Shown: positions 27,797 to 37,615 of the stretch, piece by piece | How the letters are laid out: every line of letters starts with the position of its first letter | Numbering within the stretch: position 1 is the first letter of the stretch | Assembly (NCBI GenBank): GCA_963589785.1 | Contig: CAVAMJ010000002.1 | Location: 62,001 to 126,000 of the forward strand | From: SIG603 sp963589785 | GTDB lineage: Bacteria > Bacillota > Clostridia > Oscillospirales > Acutalibacteraceae | Reading direction: 5' to 3' | Length of the DNA: 64,000 nucleotides | Notes under the pieces: generated by a model | The model's database searches: none | What the model was told of the DNA's origin: nothing | Seen by the model: the letters and a program-made list of their open reading frames with translations, nothing else | Program-made: the position numbers and the translations under genes

Positions 27797-27811
27797 TGTC
27801 TTTTCCCTCCG

Positions 27812-29323
27812 TTATTTATTTCTTGTTTCTATAATTATAGTTCTTATTTTCTGGGGACCAATAAAAATAGTAGCGCTAACTAAAAATGCGATTATTGCAC
27901 AAATGCCTCCATAGAAGAAGAAATCAATCCAATTATCAACAGACACCATAGAATGAATTGGTTTGATTAATATAACTGTCAATATTGATACAATCAGCAT
28001 TCTAAATACAGCTCCATAAAAAGTCCGCCAAGATATTTTTAATTCTTTGCAAGGATATATAGGAATGAATATTCCATAAAACAAAGATGTCAATACCAGC
28101 GTTGTAACAACAATTGAATATATACCAATATCGGTATAACCAACCAAGACAATCATGGACAAAATATTTAAAATGCCTGTCACAATAACTAAAATAGACG
28201 GCAACTTAACTTTATCCATAACAATATTTAGATTAGCGACTGGCCAAGTAACACCGATAATCAACATTCTCACAATATCAAGACCCGATAAAGTCATTAA
28301 TAAATGTATATCATTTCCAGGAACCCATAAATTGTAAAAATCATATCCAAATACTATTAATAACAAAACTATAGGAGTAACCATTGCTCCCATTATTCGC
28401 TGTGAATTTTTAACCTCATCTACTAGTTTTGCCGTATCATTCTCAGCATATCTGTGTGCTACTCTAGGCATAAACACACCATTTATTGCGGTAATAACCC
28501 CACTTATTAATGAAGGCATAGTTTTAATAATCGAAATATTACCACTTGCAATCTCACCCAACAAAACGTTTGATACTACTAAATCTGAACTGGAAAGCAG
28601 TAAATCCCCTAACTGATTTACTGAATTCCATATACCAACCTTCAAAGTGCTCTTTACTAGAGATACACTATTGTAAATTTTCTTAATTTTCAACTCCGGC
28701 GTTAATTTAACTGCTAGCACTATCTGTACCGCAGAATTAAATAACTCCAAGAGAAAAAGAACTATACCCAGATATATAATAGATGGTTTAAAAACAGTGA
28801 ACAGAATTAGGTATAACCCTAAACGAAGCAGCGATTTTGCCATCTCGGTGTAAGCACGCAAATCCATTCGATTAGAGGCATATGTTGAACATCCATATAT
28901 AGATGTAATAAAGCGCAACAACATTGCTGCGAATATCAAAGCAAACAATATTTGTACATCTACGACATAATACTCTGAAATGCTTAGCAACCTACTCAGA
29001 TTAAGCACAACTATCACTAGTATAGGTGTTAAAATCAAACATAAGACTATATTTGAAAAGAAAATAGAAGTATAATACTGTTTTGCTCTTTCTTTATTTC
29101 CTTTAACCAATTCGACAGTTATATACTTTGAAGCCATAGAATTCAAAGCAATCGAAATCACTGTAATATAACTCACAAAAGAATTAGCAATTCCATAAAA
29201 ACCGTAAACTTCTTTTCCTAAATTTCGAACCAGATACGGCGTAAGGCAAAAGCTTAGAACTGTTGCTACACCATAAGATAACAAATTTGCAACTAAATTA
29301 ACCGATAACCGTTTCTTATCCAT
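27812..29323 (-). CDS. Capsule repeat-unit flippase (Wzx/PST family)
   Basis: 503 aa with about 12-14 membrane segments in the polysaccharide-transporter pattern: N-terminal SYGVATVLSFCLTPYLVRNL, GKEVYGFYGIANSF, long hydrophobic stretches with few charges. It would flip undecaprenyl-pyrophosphate-linked repeat units to the outside. Its ATG follows the stop of the upstream glycosyltransferase directly (TAA-ATG) with AGAGGA in front, so it is tightly coupled. Confidence 0.88.
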   Translation of the reverse strand: MDKKRLSVNLVANLLSYGVATVLSFCLTPYLVRNLGKEVYGFYGIANSFVSYITVISIALNSMASKYITVELVKGNKERAKQYYTSIFFSNIVLCLILTPILVIVVLNLSRLLSISEYYVVDVQILFALIFAAMLLRFITSIYGCSTYASNRMDLRAYTEMAKSLLRLGLYLILFTVFKPSIIYLGIVLFLLELFNSAVQIVLAVKLTPELKIKKIYNSVSLVKSTLKVGIWNSVNQLGDLLLSSSDLVVSNVLLGEIASGNISIIKTMPSLISGVITAINGVFMPRVAHRYAENDTAKLVDEVKNSQRIMGAMVTPIVLLLIVFGYDFYNLWVPGNDIHLLMTLSGLDIVRMLIIGVTWPVANLNIVMDKVKLPSILVIVTGILNILSMIVLVGYTDIGIYSIVVTTLVLTSLFYGIFIPIYPCKELKISWRTFYGAVFRMLIVSILTVILIKPIHSMVSVDNWIDFFFYGGICAIIAFLVSATIFIGPQKIRTIIIETRNK

Positions 29324-30613
29324 TTAAATTCCTCTCAGAATCTTACTTATCTTACCCTCCACTTCAATTATAGAAGGAATTTGATTTAGAACTGGTATTC
29401 TCTTTATTTTAGAATTTACAATTCTTAACCATTTAAGATTATTCGTATAATTCGACACAGGTGGAATAATTTCAACGTTATCACAGTTAATAACACCCAA
29501 GAAAAGATTATGCCACATCTTAGAGATAATTTCAGGATTGAAATTGTGTTTTACTAATTTAACTGCATCATCAGAATATTTATCATTTAAATCATTATTG
29601 TTCAAAAGTTCTACTATTGCAACAGGCAAATCCTTTTCTCTGTTAATTAAGATGCCTGTTTTCTTATTCTCAATAACATCTGGCATACCATTTGTGTTTT
29701 TAGACACAACAGGAATTCCCGCCGCTTCCATCTCCAATGCACTGATAGGACAAACTTCCGTTCGACCAGTTGGATTTACAACACCAACTTTAGTCTGAGC
29801 ATATATATCTGATTTCTCAGCTCCCATAATTCCCATCAAATGAACTGATGGAAGGATTTCACCATTATCACCCAATATATATTGTATAAACGAATCTTCA
29901 TAACTCTTTTCAGCTAAATCAAAAGTTCCAAATTGAGATTTTTCTCCATATAAATTTCCTTTTCCTAACACATATAATTCAGCATCAGGAACCTTTTTTA
30001 AAACGCTTTTCCAAGCTCTCGCCAAAACATGAAAACCTTTTCCGGGAACTATAGCACCAACATAAGTAACTATATTCTTTAAGTTTGAATTACGAACCGA
30101 ATAGCCGTCTGTATTAAACATATTAGGTATATATGTGGCTTTTTTCATAACATTATCATCTATATAACGATCATAATGTTCTCTAACCAAAAAAACAGCC
30201 CTTCTAATATATTCACATTCAGTGATAGTATTCAAAATTTCGCCTCTAATCCAATTATGTATCCAGACTACTGAGTTAATTTTACAAATCTCCAGAATTG
30301 GAACTATTTCGAGAACATGACCAAATGTAAATAATAAAACATCAACAGCATCATTTTTAGCTTCATATACACTGTCAGCTAAACTACTGACTTTCTTATA
30401 TTGTACATTATCAACGGATGGCATTTTTATATTCTCGCAACCTTCTTTATAACGATATACTATCAATTCAACATCGGTATAAAATCTAGGTAAATAAAAA
30501 AACATATTTAAATAACAAAATTGCGTCCCTCCAACACCAGGATTTCCTTTATTCGGAAATCTACAATCAAGACCGTCTCGTATTATATCATCATAAATTA
30601 TCCCTATTTTCAT
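29324..30613 (-). CDS. Glycosyltransferase, GT4-like
   Basis: 429 aa from the ATG at 30613 (MKIGIIYDD), GGGAG upstream; seven more codons are open. GT-B architecture: YVGAIVPGKGFHVLARAWK in the C-terminal donor domain and EVCPISALEMEAAGIPVVS, the E-x7-E-type nucleotide-sugar binding segment of GT4. N-terminal GNPGVGGTQFCYL resembles the acceptor glycine loop. It adds one sugar to the lipid-linked repeat unit in the cytoplasm; donor unknown. It overlaps the 3' end of the next glycosyltransferase by 23 bases. Confidence 0.85.
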   Translation of the reverse strand: MKIGIIYDDIIRDGLDCRFPNKGNPGVGGTQFCYLNMFFYLPRFYTDVELIVYRYKEGCENIKMPSVDNVQYKKVSSLADSVYEAKNDAVDVLLFTFGHVLEIVPILEICKINSVVWIHNWIRGEILNTITECEYIRRAVFLVREHYDRYIDDNVMKKATYIPNMFNTDGYSVRNSNLKNIVTYVGAIVPGKGFHVLARAWKSVLKKVPDAELYVLGKGNLYGEKSQFGTFDLAEKSYEDSFIQYILGDNGEILPSVHLMGIMGAEKSDIYAQTKVGVVNPTGRTEVCPISALEMEAAGIPVVSKNTNGMPDVIENKKTGILINREKDLPVAIVELLNNNDLNDKYSDDAVKLVKHNFNPEIISKMWHNLFLGVINCDNVEIIPPVSNYTNNLKWLRIVNSKIKRIPVLNQIPSIIEVEGKISKILRGI

Positions 30614-31853
30614 CAATAACTTCTCCCAAAACATTTTTTATGCAATCACAGAATGCCGCAGGTGTACTAGAATAAAATAACTTCTCTACTATTTCGTAAG
30701 GTACAATCTTCCCTATAGAATTCTCAAGAAATAGCCCAACTTTCGAAACCACATCTTCATAATTGTCATTATATTTATTTATCAAACAACTTAATGGATA
30801 TTTTTTCAAATATGGTAAGGCTGCATCATTTTCGTCAAAGCATATAGATAAGATGGGTTTTCCGAAGGCCATATATTCAAATATTTTTCCAGATATCGCA
30901 TTAGAGTTCGCCACACCTAGATTAAGAAAAACATCTGCACTTTTTAACACATGATTCAATTCATCATGTGGAACAAACGGAATAAGATTCAAATCTCCAT
31001 TAAAAGTTTTCTTTTCTTGTTGAATGATTTTCTCACACTCTTTATCGCATTTTCCGACAAAAGTTAAAGATAGATTTGTTATTTTTAATTCAGAAAGCAA
31101 CTGTATAATATATGAAGGATCTCTATCAGGATAATATAAATATCCTGTATATAATACATTGATTTTATCTTTATTCAAATCAAAAGACAAATCTTTCGCC
31201 TCAACATATTTATTATCAGGTTTAATCAAAAGAGCAGGGTTCAAATAGTATCTTGATGTTTGAATGTCGGTTTTGCTATAAAAAGACTTAGCAGATTCCA
31301 TAGCTATAATTGCATCTGCATTACCTGTTACACTTGATTCATATTCTATCTTTCTTCTTCTAGCGATTGTCGCCGGAAGATATTTAGGTAAAGTTCCACC
31401 AGAAAAAGCATCTATAATATACGGAACATACTTTATACATGGTAATTTTTTTTTAACATAACAGCCCGCCGCCACCGCTTCTTGTGGAAAGCATACACTA
31501 ACAATACAATCAATATTGTTTCTTTTGCATATTGATAATGCAGCTTTTTCTAATTTTCTTTGTAAAAATGGTCTATAAACAGGATATAAAGGCAAGTTAA
31601 CAAATTGCTTTAATCTTAGATTTAAACGCAAAAATAGGTGTACTAATCCATTCTTTTTGTTAGCATATTTTTTTTCTAATCCACCATTAACTACATAAAC
31701 CTTCTCTGAATCATCAAATATATCCTTTGAACCTATAGAAAGCACATATACACTAAACTCTTTTTTCAATGTATCTATCACCGGCTTCACAACTATACTT
31801 GTAGGCGAAGATATAGGTGGATACTCATTAGTTATAAATAAAATTCTTCTCAT
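30591..31853 (-). CDS. Glycosyltransferase, GT4-like
   Basis: 420 aa; ATG one base after the stop of the polymerase gene with AGGGAA upstream. Opens MRRILFITNEYPP, typical of GT4 enzymes; C-terminal domain has NVLYTGYLYYPDRDPSYII, LTFVGKCDKECEKII, SADVFLNLGVANSNAISGKI and FEYMAFGKPIL, the E-containing donor site. It would transfer one sugar of the repeat unit; linkage and donor cannot be read. Confidence 0.85.
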   Translation of the reverse strand: MRRILFITNEYPPISSPTSIVVKPVIDTLKKEFSVYVLSIGSKDIFDDSEKVYVVNGGLEKKYANKKNGLVHLFLRLNLRLKQFVNLPLYPVYRPFLQRKLEKAALSICKRNNIDCIVSVCFPQEAVAAGCYVKKKLPCIKYVPYIIDAFSGGTLPKYLPATIARRRKIEYESSVTGNADAIIAMESAKSFYSKTDIQTSRYYLNPALLIKPDNKYVEAKDLSFDLNKDKINVLYTGYLYYPDRDPSYIIQLLSELKITNLSLTFVGKCDKECEKIIQQEKKTFNGDLNLIPFVPHDELNHVLKSADVFLNLGVANSNAISGKIFEYMAFGKPILSICFDENDAALPYLKKYPLSCLINKYNDNYEDVVSKVGLFLENSIGKIVPYEIVEKLFYSSTPAAFCDCIKNVLGEVIDENRDNL

Positions 31854-31854
31854 T

Positions 31855-33054
31855 TTAATTATTCCCTAAATAATATTGTTCTTCACTAACGAAATTAGCT
31901 GAAAACAAAGAAAACCATAACGCAGTTTCAGAATACATGCTACCACTAAAAACTAGCATGACAAACGAACACATAAAAACAATTGCTAAAAAATCCATTT
32001 GCGGGTCAATTGAACTATATCGCCTTACTTTTCGTAAAAATCGAATTATAAAAAAGACAATAATCGCTATTCCCCATACACCATATTCGACTAAAATATC
32101 CATAAAAATATTATGCGTGTAAAAACCTACCGTATAAGCTGTCGAACCAGCACCATTTCCTAAATAAAAAGCTTGCTTTACATAGTACCAAGCTGTTGTA
32201 TACAGTTCAATTCTATCTTGTGAACTTTGGTCAGTAAAACCATCCTCAAATAAACTCCGAATTGCGCCAAAGCCTTCTGCCGAATGCTCGGCAGTTGAAA
32301 AATAGCTCACAGCAAACACTCCGGCAGCTATAATCAATATAATCTTTACAAACTCTTTGAAATTAAAGGTGCTAATATTCTTAAAAACATAATAAATGAC
32401 TCCACAAGCCACCACCAAGAACGCTCCTCGTCCCCCTCCCGCTAATATAATATAGAGGTCTAATCCCATAAAAGCATAATTTAGTAGTATCATGTATTTA
32501 TTAGACAGCAAACGAAACTTATTAATTTTATTAAAATTCATATTAACAAAAAGAAGCATCATAAAAGAATAAGCACCAGCGTAAGAAAGTGTCTGTCTAT
32601 CTATGGCTAAAGTTCTGGAAAAAGCTGTTTGATTTGATTGCACAACACTAAGTAACGTTATTGTATAAAAACAAGCAAATATATTAATCCATTTATTAAT
32701 TTTGAGAATTAAATTTTTGCGTATAAACGCATAAGACATAAAAATTGCACTTATAACTTTTGTCGGAAATGTCAAAAAATAAGTCTTCATGATATCCGGC
32801 ATAGTGCCATGAATGACATAAGTTATCACCATCCACGCATAAACAAAAAGTGCTAACACTAAAGCCGTATTAAACCATTCTTTAACTTTCTTTTTTCCCG
32901 AATACAAAGAACTCTGATATTCAACAACAGAAAAAAGCAATACCCCAACGGCAATAACACGCAAAATTAAACTTTGATTGCCTCCAAACAAATAAGCTAA
33001 TATTACACCAAATGTATAGTTAAATATTGTGATTAAAACGAATAATCCTTCCAT
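31855..33054 (-). CDS. O-antigen/capsule polymerase (Wzy-like)
   Basis: 399 aa with about 10-12 membrane helices and a larger extracytoplasmic loop before residue 300. It contains LAGGGRGAFLVVACGVIYYV and GNGAGSTAYTVGFYTHNIFM, the RG and H-N motifs of O-antigen ligase/polymerase-type proteins. It should polymerise flipped repeat units at the outer membrane face. It sits between glycosyltransferases, as expected for a Wzx/Wzy-dependent cluster. Confidence 0.83.
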   Translation of the reverse strand: MEGLFVLITIFNYTFGVILAYLFGGNQSLILRVIAVGVLLFSVVEYQSSLYSGKKKVKEWFNTALVLALFVYAWMVITYVIHGTMPDIMKTYFLTFPTKVISAIFMSYAFIRKNLILKINKWINIFACFYTITLLSVVQSNQTAFSRTLAIDRQTLSYAGAYSFMMLLFVNMNFNKINKFRLLSNKYMILLNYAFMGLDLYIILAGGGRGAFLVVACGVIYYVFKNISTFNFKEFVKIILIIAAGVFAVSYFSTAEHSAEGFGAIRSLFEDGFTDQSSQDRIELYTTAWYYVKQAFYLGNGAGSTAYTVGFYTHNIFMDILVEYGVWGIAIIVFFIIRFLRKVRRYSSIDPQMDFLAIVFMCSFVMLVFSGSMYSETALWFSLFSANFVSEEQYYLGNN

Positions 33055-33072
33055 TTAATTCAAGTCTCCGAA

Positions 33073-34215
33073 TCAACACTCTATGCTTTTCTGTGCTATC
33101 GTACCATATTGAAAAGAAGACTGTGCTCTAACCGAACTCATCTTCATATTGGAATAATTTTTGATACACTTCTCGATCGCTTCAACTATCTCTGATTCTG
33201 AATCTTCTCTTATAAAAATAACATTTTCTCCACAGTCAACATGTGTGGTGCCTTCCCAGTACTTCACAATCATAGGTATTCCCTGTCCTGCAACTTGTTC
33301 CCAAAATACAGAATGCCTACCAGGAAAAACAACCAAATCTGATGCAGCAAAATATTTATACGAATCGTTCGGCAAAACCCATCCAACATATTGAACCTTT
33401 TTACTGCACTTGCTTTGTACTTCTCCCTTTAGCTCATCTACTACAGAACCAAATACAATTAATTTAACATTGGGCAAATTAATCTTATTCACAGCATCCA
33501 TAAGCAAAAGCGTCTGCTGTTTATGTAAATCAATTTTGCCTCCTGTCGTAATTAAAAAGTCATCAGAAGATATATGATGTTTATTTCTTATTTCATGTTT
33601 AACTTGAGGGTTTTCAGCAATTCTAACCAACTCGTCATCTGCCCCCATGACAAGTAGTTCAACCTTATTAGCAGGAAGTCCGTACATATCAATTAAAAAT
33701 TCTACTCTTGCCGGCAAAACACCATAGAATTTTTTCACATATGGGTTAATCTTTTGCGCATAGTGTTTCCACAATAGCTTGTGCTGTATGTTTTTCGAAA
33801 TCCATGTTGAAGCACTGTTTGAAAAATCAGAGTGATTATCTACATAAGTTACCACTTTTCTGTGTTTTTTCAGATACTTAACTATTGTCTCTATTCCGAC
33901 AAATTGAACGCCATGAATAAACAAAATATCCGGATTAGATTTTTCCAGTTCTATATAAAGTCCTTTGTAAAGTCTGATTTTAGAATTTATATTTGTATTA
34001 AAGCTATTTGGTATTCTTATTACATGTACACCGTCTTTATTTACATAATCATTTTTATCGCTTAAATCAATTTTGCCGTCATTACTCCAAATATAACGAG
34101 ATGCAATAACATCAACTTCATAATCTAATTTCCTATGATATTTAGTCAACAAATTTTCTTGATATGTCCAATTATCAGTAAATGGTCCGGTCAAACATAT
34201 ATGAGTTATTTTCAT
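33073..34215 (-). CDS. Glycosyltransferase, GT-B fold
   Basis: 380 aa; its ATG overlaps the previous stop by four bases (ATGA). N-terminus MKITHICLTGPFTDNWTYQENLL; the acceptor domain includes FIHGVQFVGIETIVKYL; the donor domain has FLITTGGKIDLHKQQTLLLM, VQYVGWVLPNDSYKYFAASD and LVVFPGRHSVFWEQVAGQGI. This pattern is GT4-like but the usual E-x7-E appears as WEQVAGQG. It should add one sugar to the repeat unit. Confidence 0.8.
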   Translation of the reverse strand: MKITHICLTGPFTDNWTYQENLLTKYHRKLDYEVDVIASRYIWSNDGKIDLSDKNDYVNKDGVHVIRIPNSFNTNINSKIRLYKGLYIELEKSNPDILFIHGVQFVGIETIVKYLKKHRKVVTYVDNHSDFSNSASTWISKNIQHKLLWKHYAQKINPYVKKFYGVLPARVEFLIDMYGLPANKVELLVMGADDELVRIAENPQVKHEIRNKHHISSDDFLITTGGKIDLHKQQTLLLMDAVNKINLPNVKLIVFGSVVDELKGEVQSKCSKKVQYVGWVLPNDSYKYFAASDLVVFPGRHSVFWEQVAGQGIPMIVKYWEGTTHVDCGENVIFIREDSESEIVEAIEKCIKNYSNMKMSSVRAQSSFQYGTIAQKSIEC

Positions 34216-35417
34216 CCTTTTTCACCAAACATTTCTGTATACAAATCAATATATTCCAAATATCTTTGCTTTCTATCAAAAAGTTTAGATCTTGTAATAC
34301 AATAATCTACATACTTATCTTTGCTTTTAATGCTCTCAATTATTCTCTTAGCACCTTCTACATCGCCTTGCTCGACAATCCAACCGCAAGTTTCGTCGAT
34401 TGCCTCCGGACTTCCACCTGTTCTATAGGTAAGTACAGGTGTTCCACATGCTAACGCCTCTAAATTCACTGTCGGAAAATTATCCTCATATGTAAAATTA
34501 ACAAACATCATACTTGAGGAATATATTTCGGCTAGCTCATCAACACTGTTAGTTTTTGTTATTCCAAGAATATTATGTGGCAATTCTTCAATTTGTTTTT
34601 GTGTAAGTCCTACCATAACCACCTGAAAACTGTCATCTAACATATCTGCAAGTTTCAAATAATCGTCATAGCCTTTGCGTTTATGCCAGACCTGTGCTAC
34701 GCCAAGAATAATCTTTTTATTTTCCAATCCATGTGATTTTACAAAATCACCGTTATAAGGTTGGAATTGCTCCAAACTTATCCCATTATAAATCACATTC
34801 ACAGGATATTTTGACAAAAAAGACTCTTTTACATAATCAGCTAACCACTTTGAAGGAGTAACAATTATTAGATTGTCAATTCCTAAAAAACTTTTTTTCT
34901 TTAATATGTAATTTGTAGCGACTTGACCTTTACCAATACAATTCGGATAAGTTTTAAGCTGCTGACATTTTCTACATTTCGACTTCCACTGCTCGCAGTC
35001 AACAGCTTCAAAATAAGCACAATGACCGGTAAAAGTCCAGCAATCATGCAATGTCCATACTACCGGTTTTTTTACCTGTTTAAGATAATCAAATAATATT
35101 TCCAAATTAAAACAATATCCGTGCAAATTATGAAGATGAATTATATCTGGGTTATATTCTTTAATATATTTTACCAATTCTTCCGTTGCCTTCTTTGCAT
35201 TAAAACCTTCGTTATCAAAAATCCGGGCTTTTAAAGCATTAAACTTCACACTTATTTCTGTTCCAACCTGATAAGAATCCTCTGGTGCATACATTTTCTC
35301 ACGGGCAGCAGCGATTTTACACTCAAATCCATGTTCTTTTAAAGTGTCATATATACCGTTCATAATTCTAGGCGGACCACCGACTGAGAAAAATGAATTT
35401 ATCTGTAAAACCTTCAT
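34212..35417 (-). CDS. Glycosyltransferase, GT4-like
   Basis: 401 aa from the ATG at 35417 (MKVLQIN), AGAGGA 7 bases upstream; 19 further codons are open but lack a ribosome site. N-terminal INSFFSVGGPPRIMNGIYDTL contains the acceptor-side glycine loop. A Cys cluster near residues 145-170 (CAYFEAVDCEQWKSKCRKCQ) is of the kind seen in WcaI/WbaZ-type transferases. The C-terminal domain has FTYEDNFPTVNLEALACGTP, the E-x7-E donor motif. Confidence 0.88.
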   Translation of the reverse strand: MKVLQINSFFSVGGPPRIMNGIYDTLKEHGFECKIAAAREKMYAPEDSYQVGTEISVKFNALKARIFDNEGFNAKKATEELVKYIKEYNPDIIHLHNLHGYCFNLEILFDYLKQVKKPVVWTLHDCWTFTGHCAYFEAVDCEQWKSKCRKCQQLKTYPNCIGKGQVATNYILKKKSFLGIDNLIIVTPSKWLADYVKESFLSKYPVNVIYNGISLEQFQPYNGDFVKSHGLENKKIILGVAQVWHKRKGYDDYLKLADMLDDSFQVVMVGLTQKQIEELPHNILGITKTNSVDELAEIYSSSMMFVNFTYEDNFPTVNLEALACGTPVLTYRTGGSPEAIDETCGWIVEQGDVEGAKRIIESIKSKDKYVDYCITRSKLFDRKQRYLEYIDLYTEMFGEKG

Positions 35418-35433
35418 CGTAGATTCCTCTGTA

Positions 35434-36609
35434 TTATCTCTTTCTCTTTTTCTTTTCCTTGCCAAATTTAGCAAAACCCTCTATCGTGTATCCAAACCAC
35501 GGAAGCGGATCTCTCGGATTCCAAATCTGATCCGTTGTATGTTTCCAGCTAAACCAAGATGGTTTTGATTTAAATCTATTTGGAGATTCAATAAACCACA
35601 AAAAATCCGTATGCATATATCTAAGGCATACTCCCATCTTATAATTTTTATATTCAGTTACAGGTCGGTCCGTTTCATATTCAACTATTTGTCTCGCAAA
35701 GTCTACTCCAGAATAAATGCAAACCTTAACACTGGCAGTAATTCTTGGATTAATTTCCATAACCTTTGCCACATGATCACGTGGGTCTTGGATCAAATCC
35801 ACATCTCCGTAACCACGCCAACCGATTGCCTTAAGTAGTTTTACACTACTTTCGACTATATCAGGTCTGTCTACTGATGTGCTACAACAGGTTGAACCGC
35901 CATCAATCGGATACCACCTGGTTTTGTCAAACACATGAGCACTCTTAACATCTCCATTGCCATCGATAAAAACCTCGCACTTATACTGGATATCCGTCTG
36001 AGGGATATATTCCTGAACAAGCATTGGGCCGTATTTTTCTACACTGTCAGTAAAATGCTTCCTAAGCTCTTCCTCATTATTTATGCAACGAAAACCTATT
36101 GAACCATACCCGACACGAGGCTTTATAATAAAAGGATATTCTAAGCCAGAATTCAGTATATCATCGATTGTTTCGGCTTTTCTTAAAGTTTTTGGGCAAG
36201 GCAAACCATTATCCATGCACGCAACCATGGTGTTAAGCTTATCGCCCGCCCTCATAAAAACATCCCAATCATTGACAGCAACATTAGTATACTGTTCAAA
36301 TTTTTCTTTGTATTTTGAAAGCATCGTAGCTGAAAAATCAGTCATAGGAATGGTAACATCGTAACGATCCATTTTCAAGACTTCAATGAGCGCTGCTGCT
36401 GATTTCTTCTCATCGTTTCTATCCCAAAATCCCAGCAACTTCTTATCAGGATAATGAGAAAGATATCCTAAATCAAGCTTACTGCTATTATAAGTAGTTA
36501 CATGGCACCCCAACTTATGCAGAGATTCCATAATAGCCATAGACTGTCTGGCAAAACCTTCGAGAAGTAAAACCTTAACACCCTCTAAATTAGTATTATT
36601 CTTCAACAT
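35434..36609 (-). CDS. ATP-grasp family ligase in the capsule operon
   Basis: 391 aa from the ATG at 36609 (GGAG 9 bases upstream); an ATG five codons earlier overlaps the upstream gene and lacks a good site. An N-terminal Rossmann-like domain is followed by the ATP-grasp fold: PFIIKPRVGYGSIGF (ATP-binding loop), MLVQEYIP, and KVMEINPRITASVKVC (metal-binding end, with E-x-N). Family members form amide or other acyl bonds using ATP. In surface-polysaccharide clusters some add amino acids to sugar carboxyl groups or make precursors. Substrate unknown; the gene overlaps the propeller gene just upstream, suggesting linked roles. Confidence 0.8.
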   Translation of the reverse strand: MLKNNTNLEGVKVLLLEGFARQSMAIMESLHKLGCHVTTYNSSKLDLGYLSHYPDKKLLGFWDRNDEKKSAAALIEVLKMDRYDVTIPMTDFSATMLSKYKEKFEQYTNVAVNDWDVFMRAGDKLNTMVACMDNGLPCPKTLRKAETIDDILNSGLEYPFIIKPRVGYGSIGFRCINNEEELRKHFTDSVEKYGPMLVQEYIPQTDIQYKCEVFIDGNGDVKSAHVFDKTRWYPIDGGSTCCSTSVDRPDIVESSVKLLKAIGWRGYGDVDLIQDPRDHVAKVMEINPRITASVKVCIYSGVDFARQIVEYETDRPVTEYKNYKMGVCLRYMHTDFLWFIESPNRFKSKPSWFSWKHTTDQIWNPRDPLPWFGYTIEGFAKFGKEKKKRKR

Positions 36610-37615
36610 ATACTTGCTCTCCATTCTTTTTTAATCCGTACATCGTATAAACAACTTTGTTTGTATTTTCCGTTCCCAATGGGAATCGTATCACTCCATA
36701 TTGCAGGATTAATGGGAGTATGTCTTTCTTTTTCTCAAAAAGAGTAACCACACAGTCATCATTTACCTGTTTTAATCTTGCGTTACGGTCTTTCTCGTTT
36801 TCACCACCTTCAACTCCAGTGCTAATGAATACTCGACCATCACTAAACGAGCCGCACCCGTGGCAAGGTCCTTCCGCATCATCTACTATCTGTAATTTGT
36901 TGGTTATACGATCCATGCGAACTATATGATTCTTGTCATGCACACTTCCGGCATCTGTTCCCCAAGTTAAATAATCTTTGTCAAAACAAATTCCGATTGC
37001 TCTCCAATCCTGTGAACCACCACCTATCTTTTCCCAAGTATCACCGTTATCGAAGCTCCTCAGAAGCAAATTTTCAAAATCTTCATCGCCAGTTCCCAGC
37101 CATATGCACTTTTCATACGGGTCATATTTCACAAAATGAATGTGTCTTACTTCATTCTTATTAAGAGTGAGAATAATCTTAAAAGTTTTTCCTCCATCAA
37201 TGCTTCTGTATAAGTGGGTATCATGGTCACGTTTTGGGTTTAGTGTGTATTCACCAAAAAATATTGTTCCATCCGGCGTTATGCAAACGCCTTGATGCCC
37301 AGGTTTGTTGCCAAGGTAACCCGAAAAACAAGACTTGATATTTCCTTCGCATCCAACCACATAGGAAATTCTTTTCGCAGTTACAAATAAATCACCATTG
37401 GGAAGAGGAAGCAAATGATGCAAGCCTTGCCTTAAAAGTTGTCTAGACAGTCTGTTTGAACCTATAACTTTCTCCCTAAAGTTTCCGACAATGTATTTCG
37501 GAGTGACCATTTTTCCACTGTAATCAACTGCAAAAAAAGTCATTCCTTGAGCAACCCAAATTCTATTTTTTTCCGTGTACAATGCTCTGCCACGGATCAG
37601 TTTCTTCATTTTCAT
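36596..37615 (-). CDS. Cytosolic Asp-box (BNR) beta-propeller protein
   Basis: 339 aa, ATG overlapping the stop of the upstream glycosyltransferase by one base (TAATG). Two clear Asp-boxes: YRSIDGGKTF and LRSFDNGDTWEKIG, with further degenerate propeller repeats such as LLPLPNGDLFVTAK, CITPDGTIFFGEY and SFSDGRVFISTG. There is no signal peptide or membrane helix, so it should be cytoplasmic. Asp-box propellers include sialidases and many non-catalytic scaffolds; the sialidase arginine triad cannot be assigned here. Its placement directly before the ATP-grasp gene makes a paired function plausible but unproven. Confidence 0.75.
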   Translation of the reverse strand: MKMKKLIRGRALYTEKNRIWVAQGMTFFAVDYSGKMVTPKYIVGNFREKVIGSNRLSRQLLRQGLHHLLPLPNGDLFVTAKRISYVVGCEGNIKSCFSGYLGNKPGHQGVCITPDGTIFFGEYTLNPKRDHDTHLYRSIDGGKTFKIILTLNKNEVRHIHFVKYDPYEKCIWLGTGDEDFENLLLRSFDNGDTWEKIGGGSQDWRAIGICFDKDYLTWGTDAGSVHDKNHIVRMDRITNKLQIVDDAEGPCHGCGSFSDGRVFISTGVEGGENEKDRNARLKQVNDDCVVTLFEKKKDILPLILQYGVIRFPLGTENTNKVVYTMYGLKKNGEQVYVEE

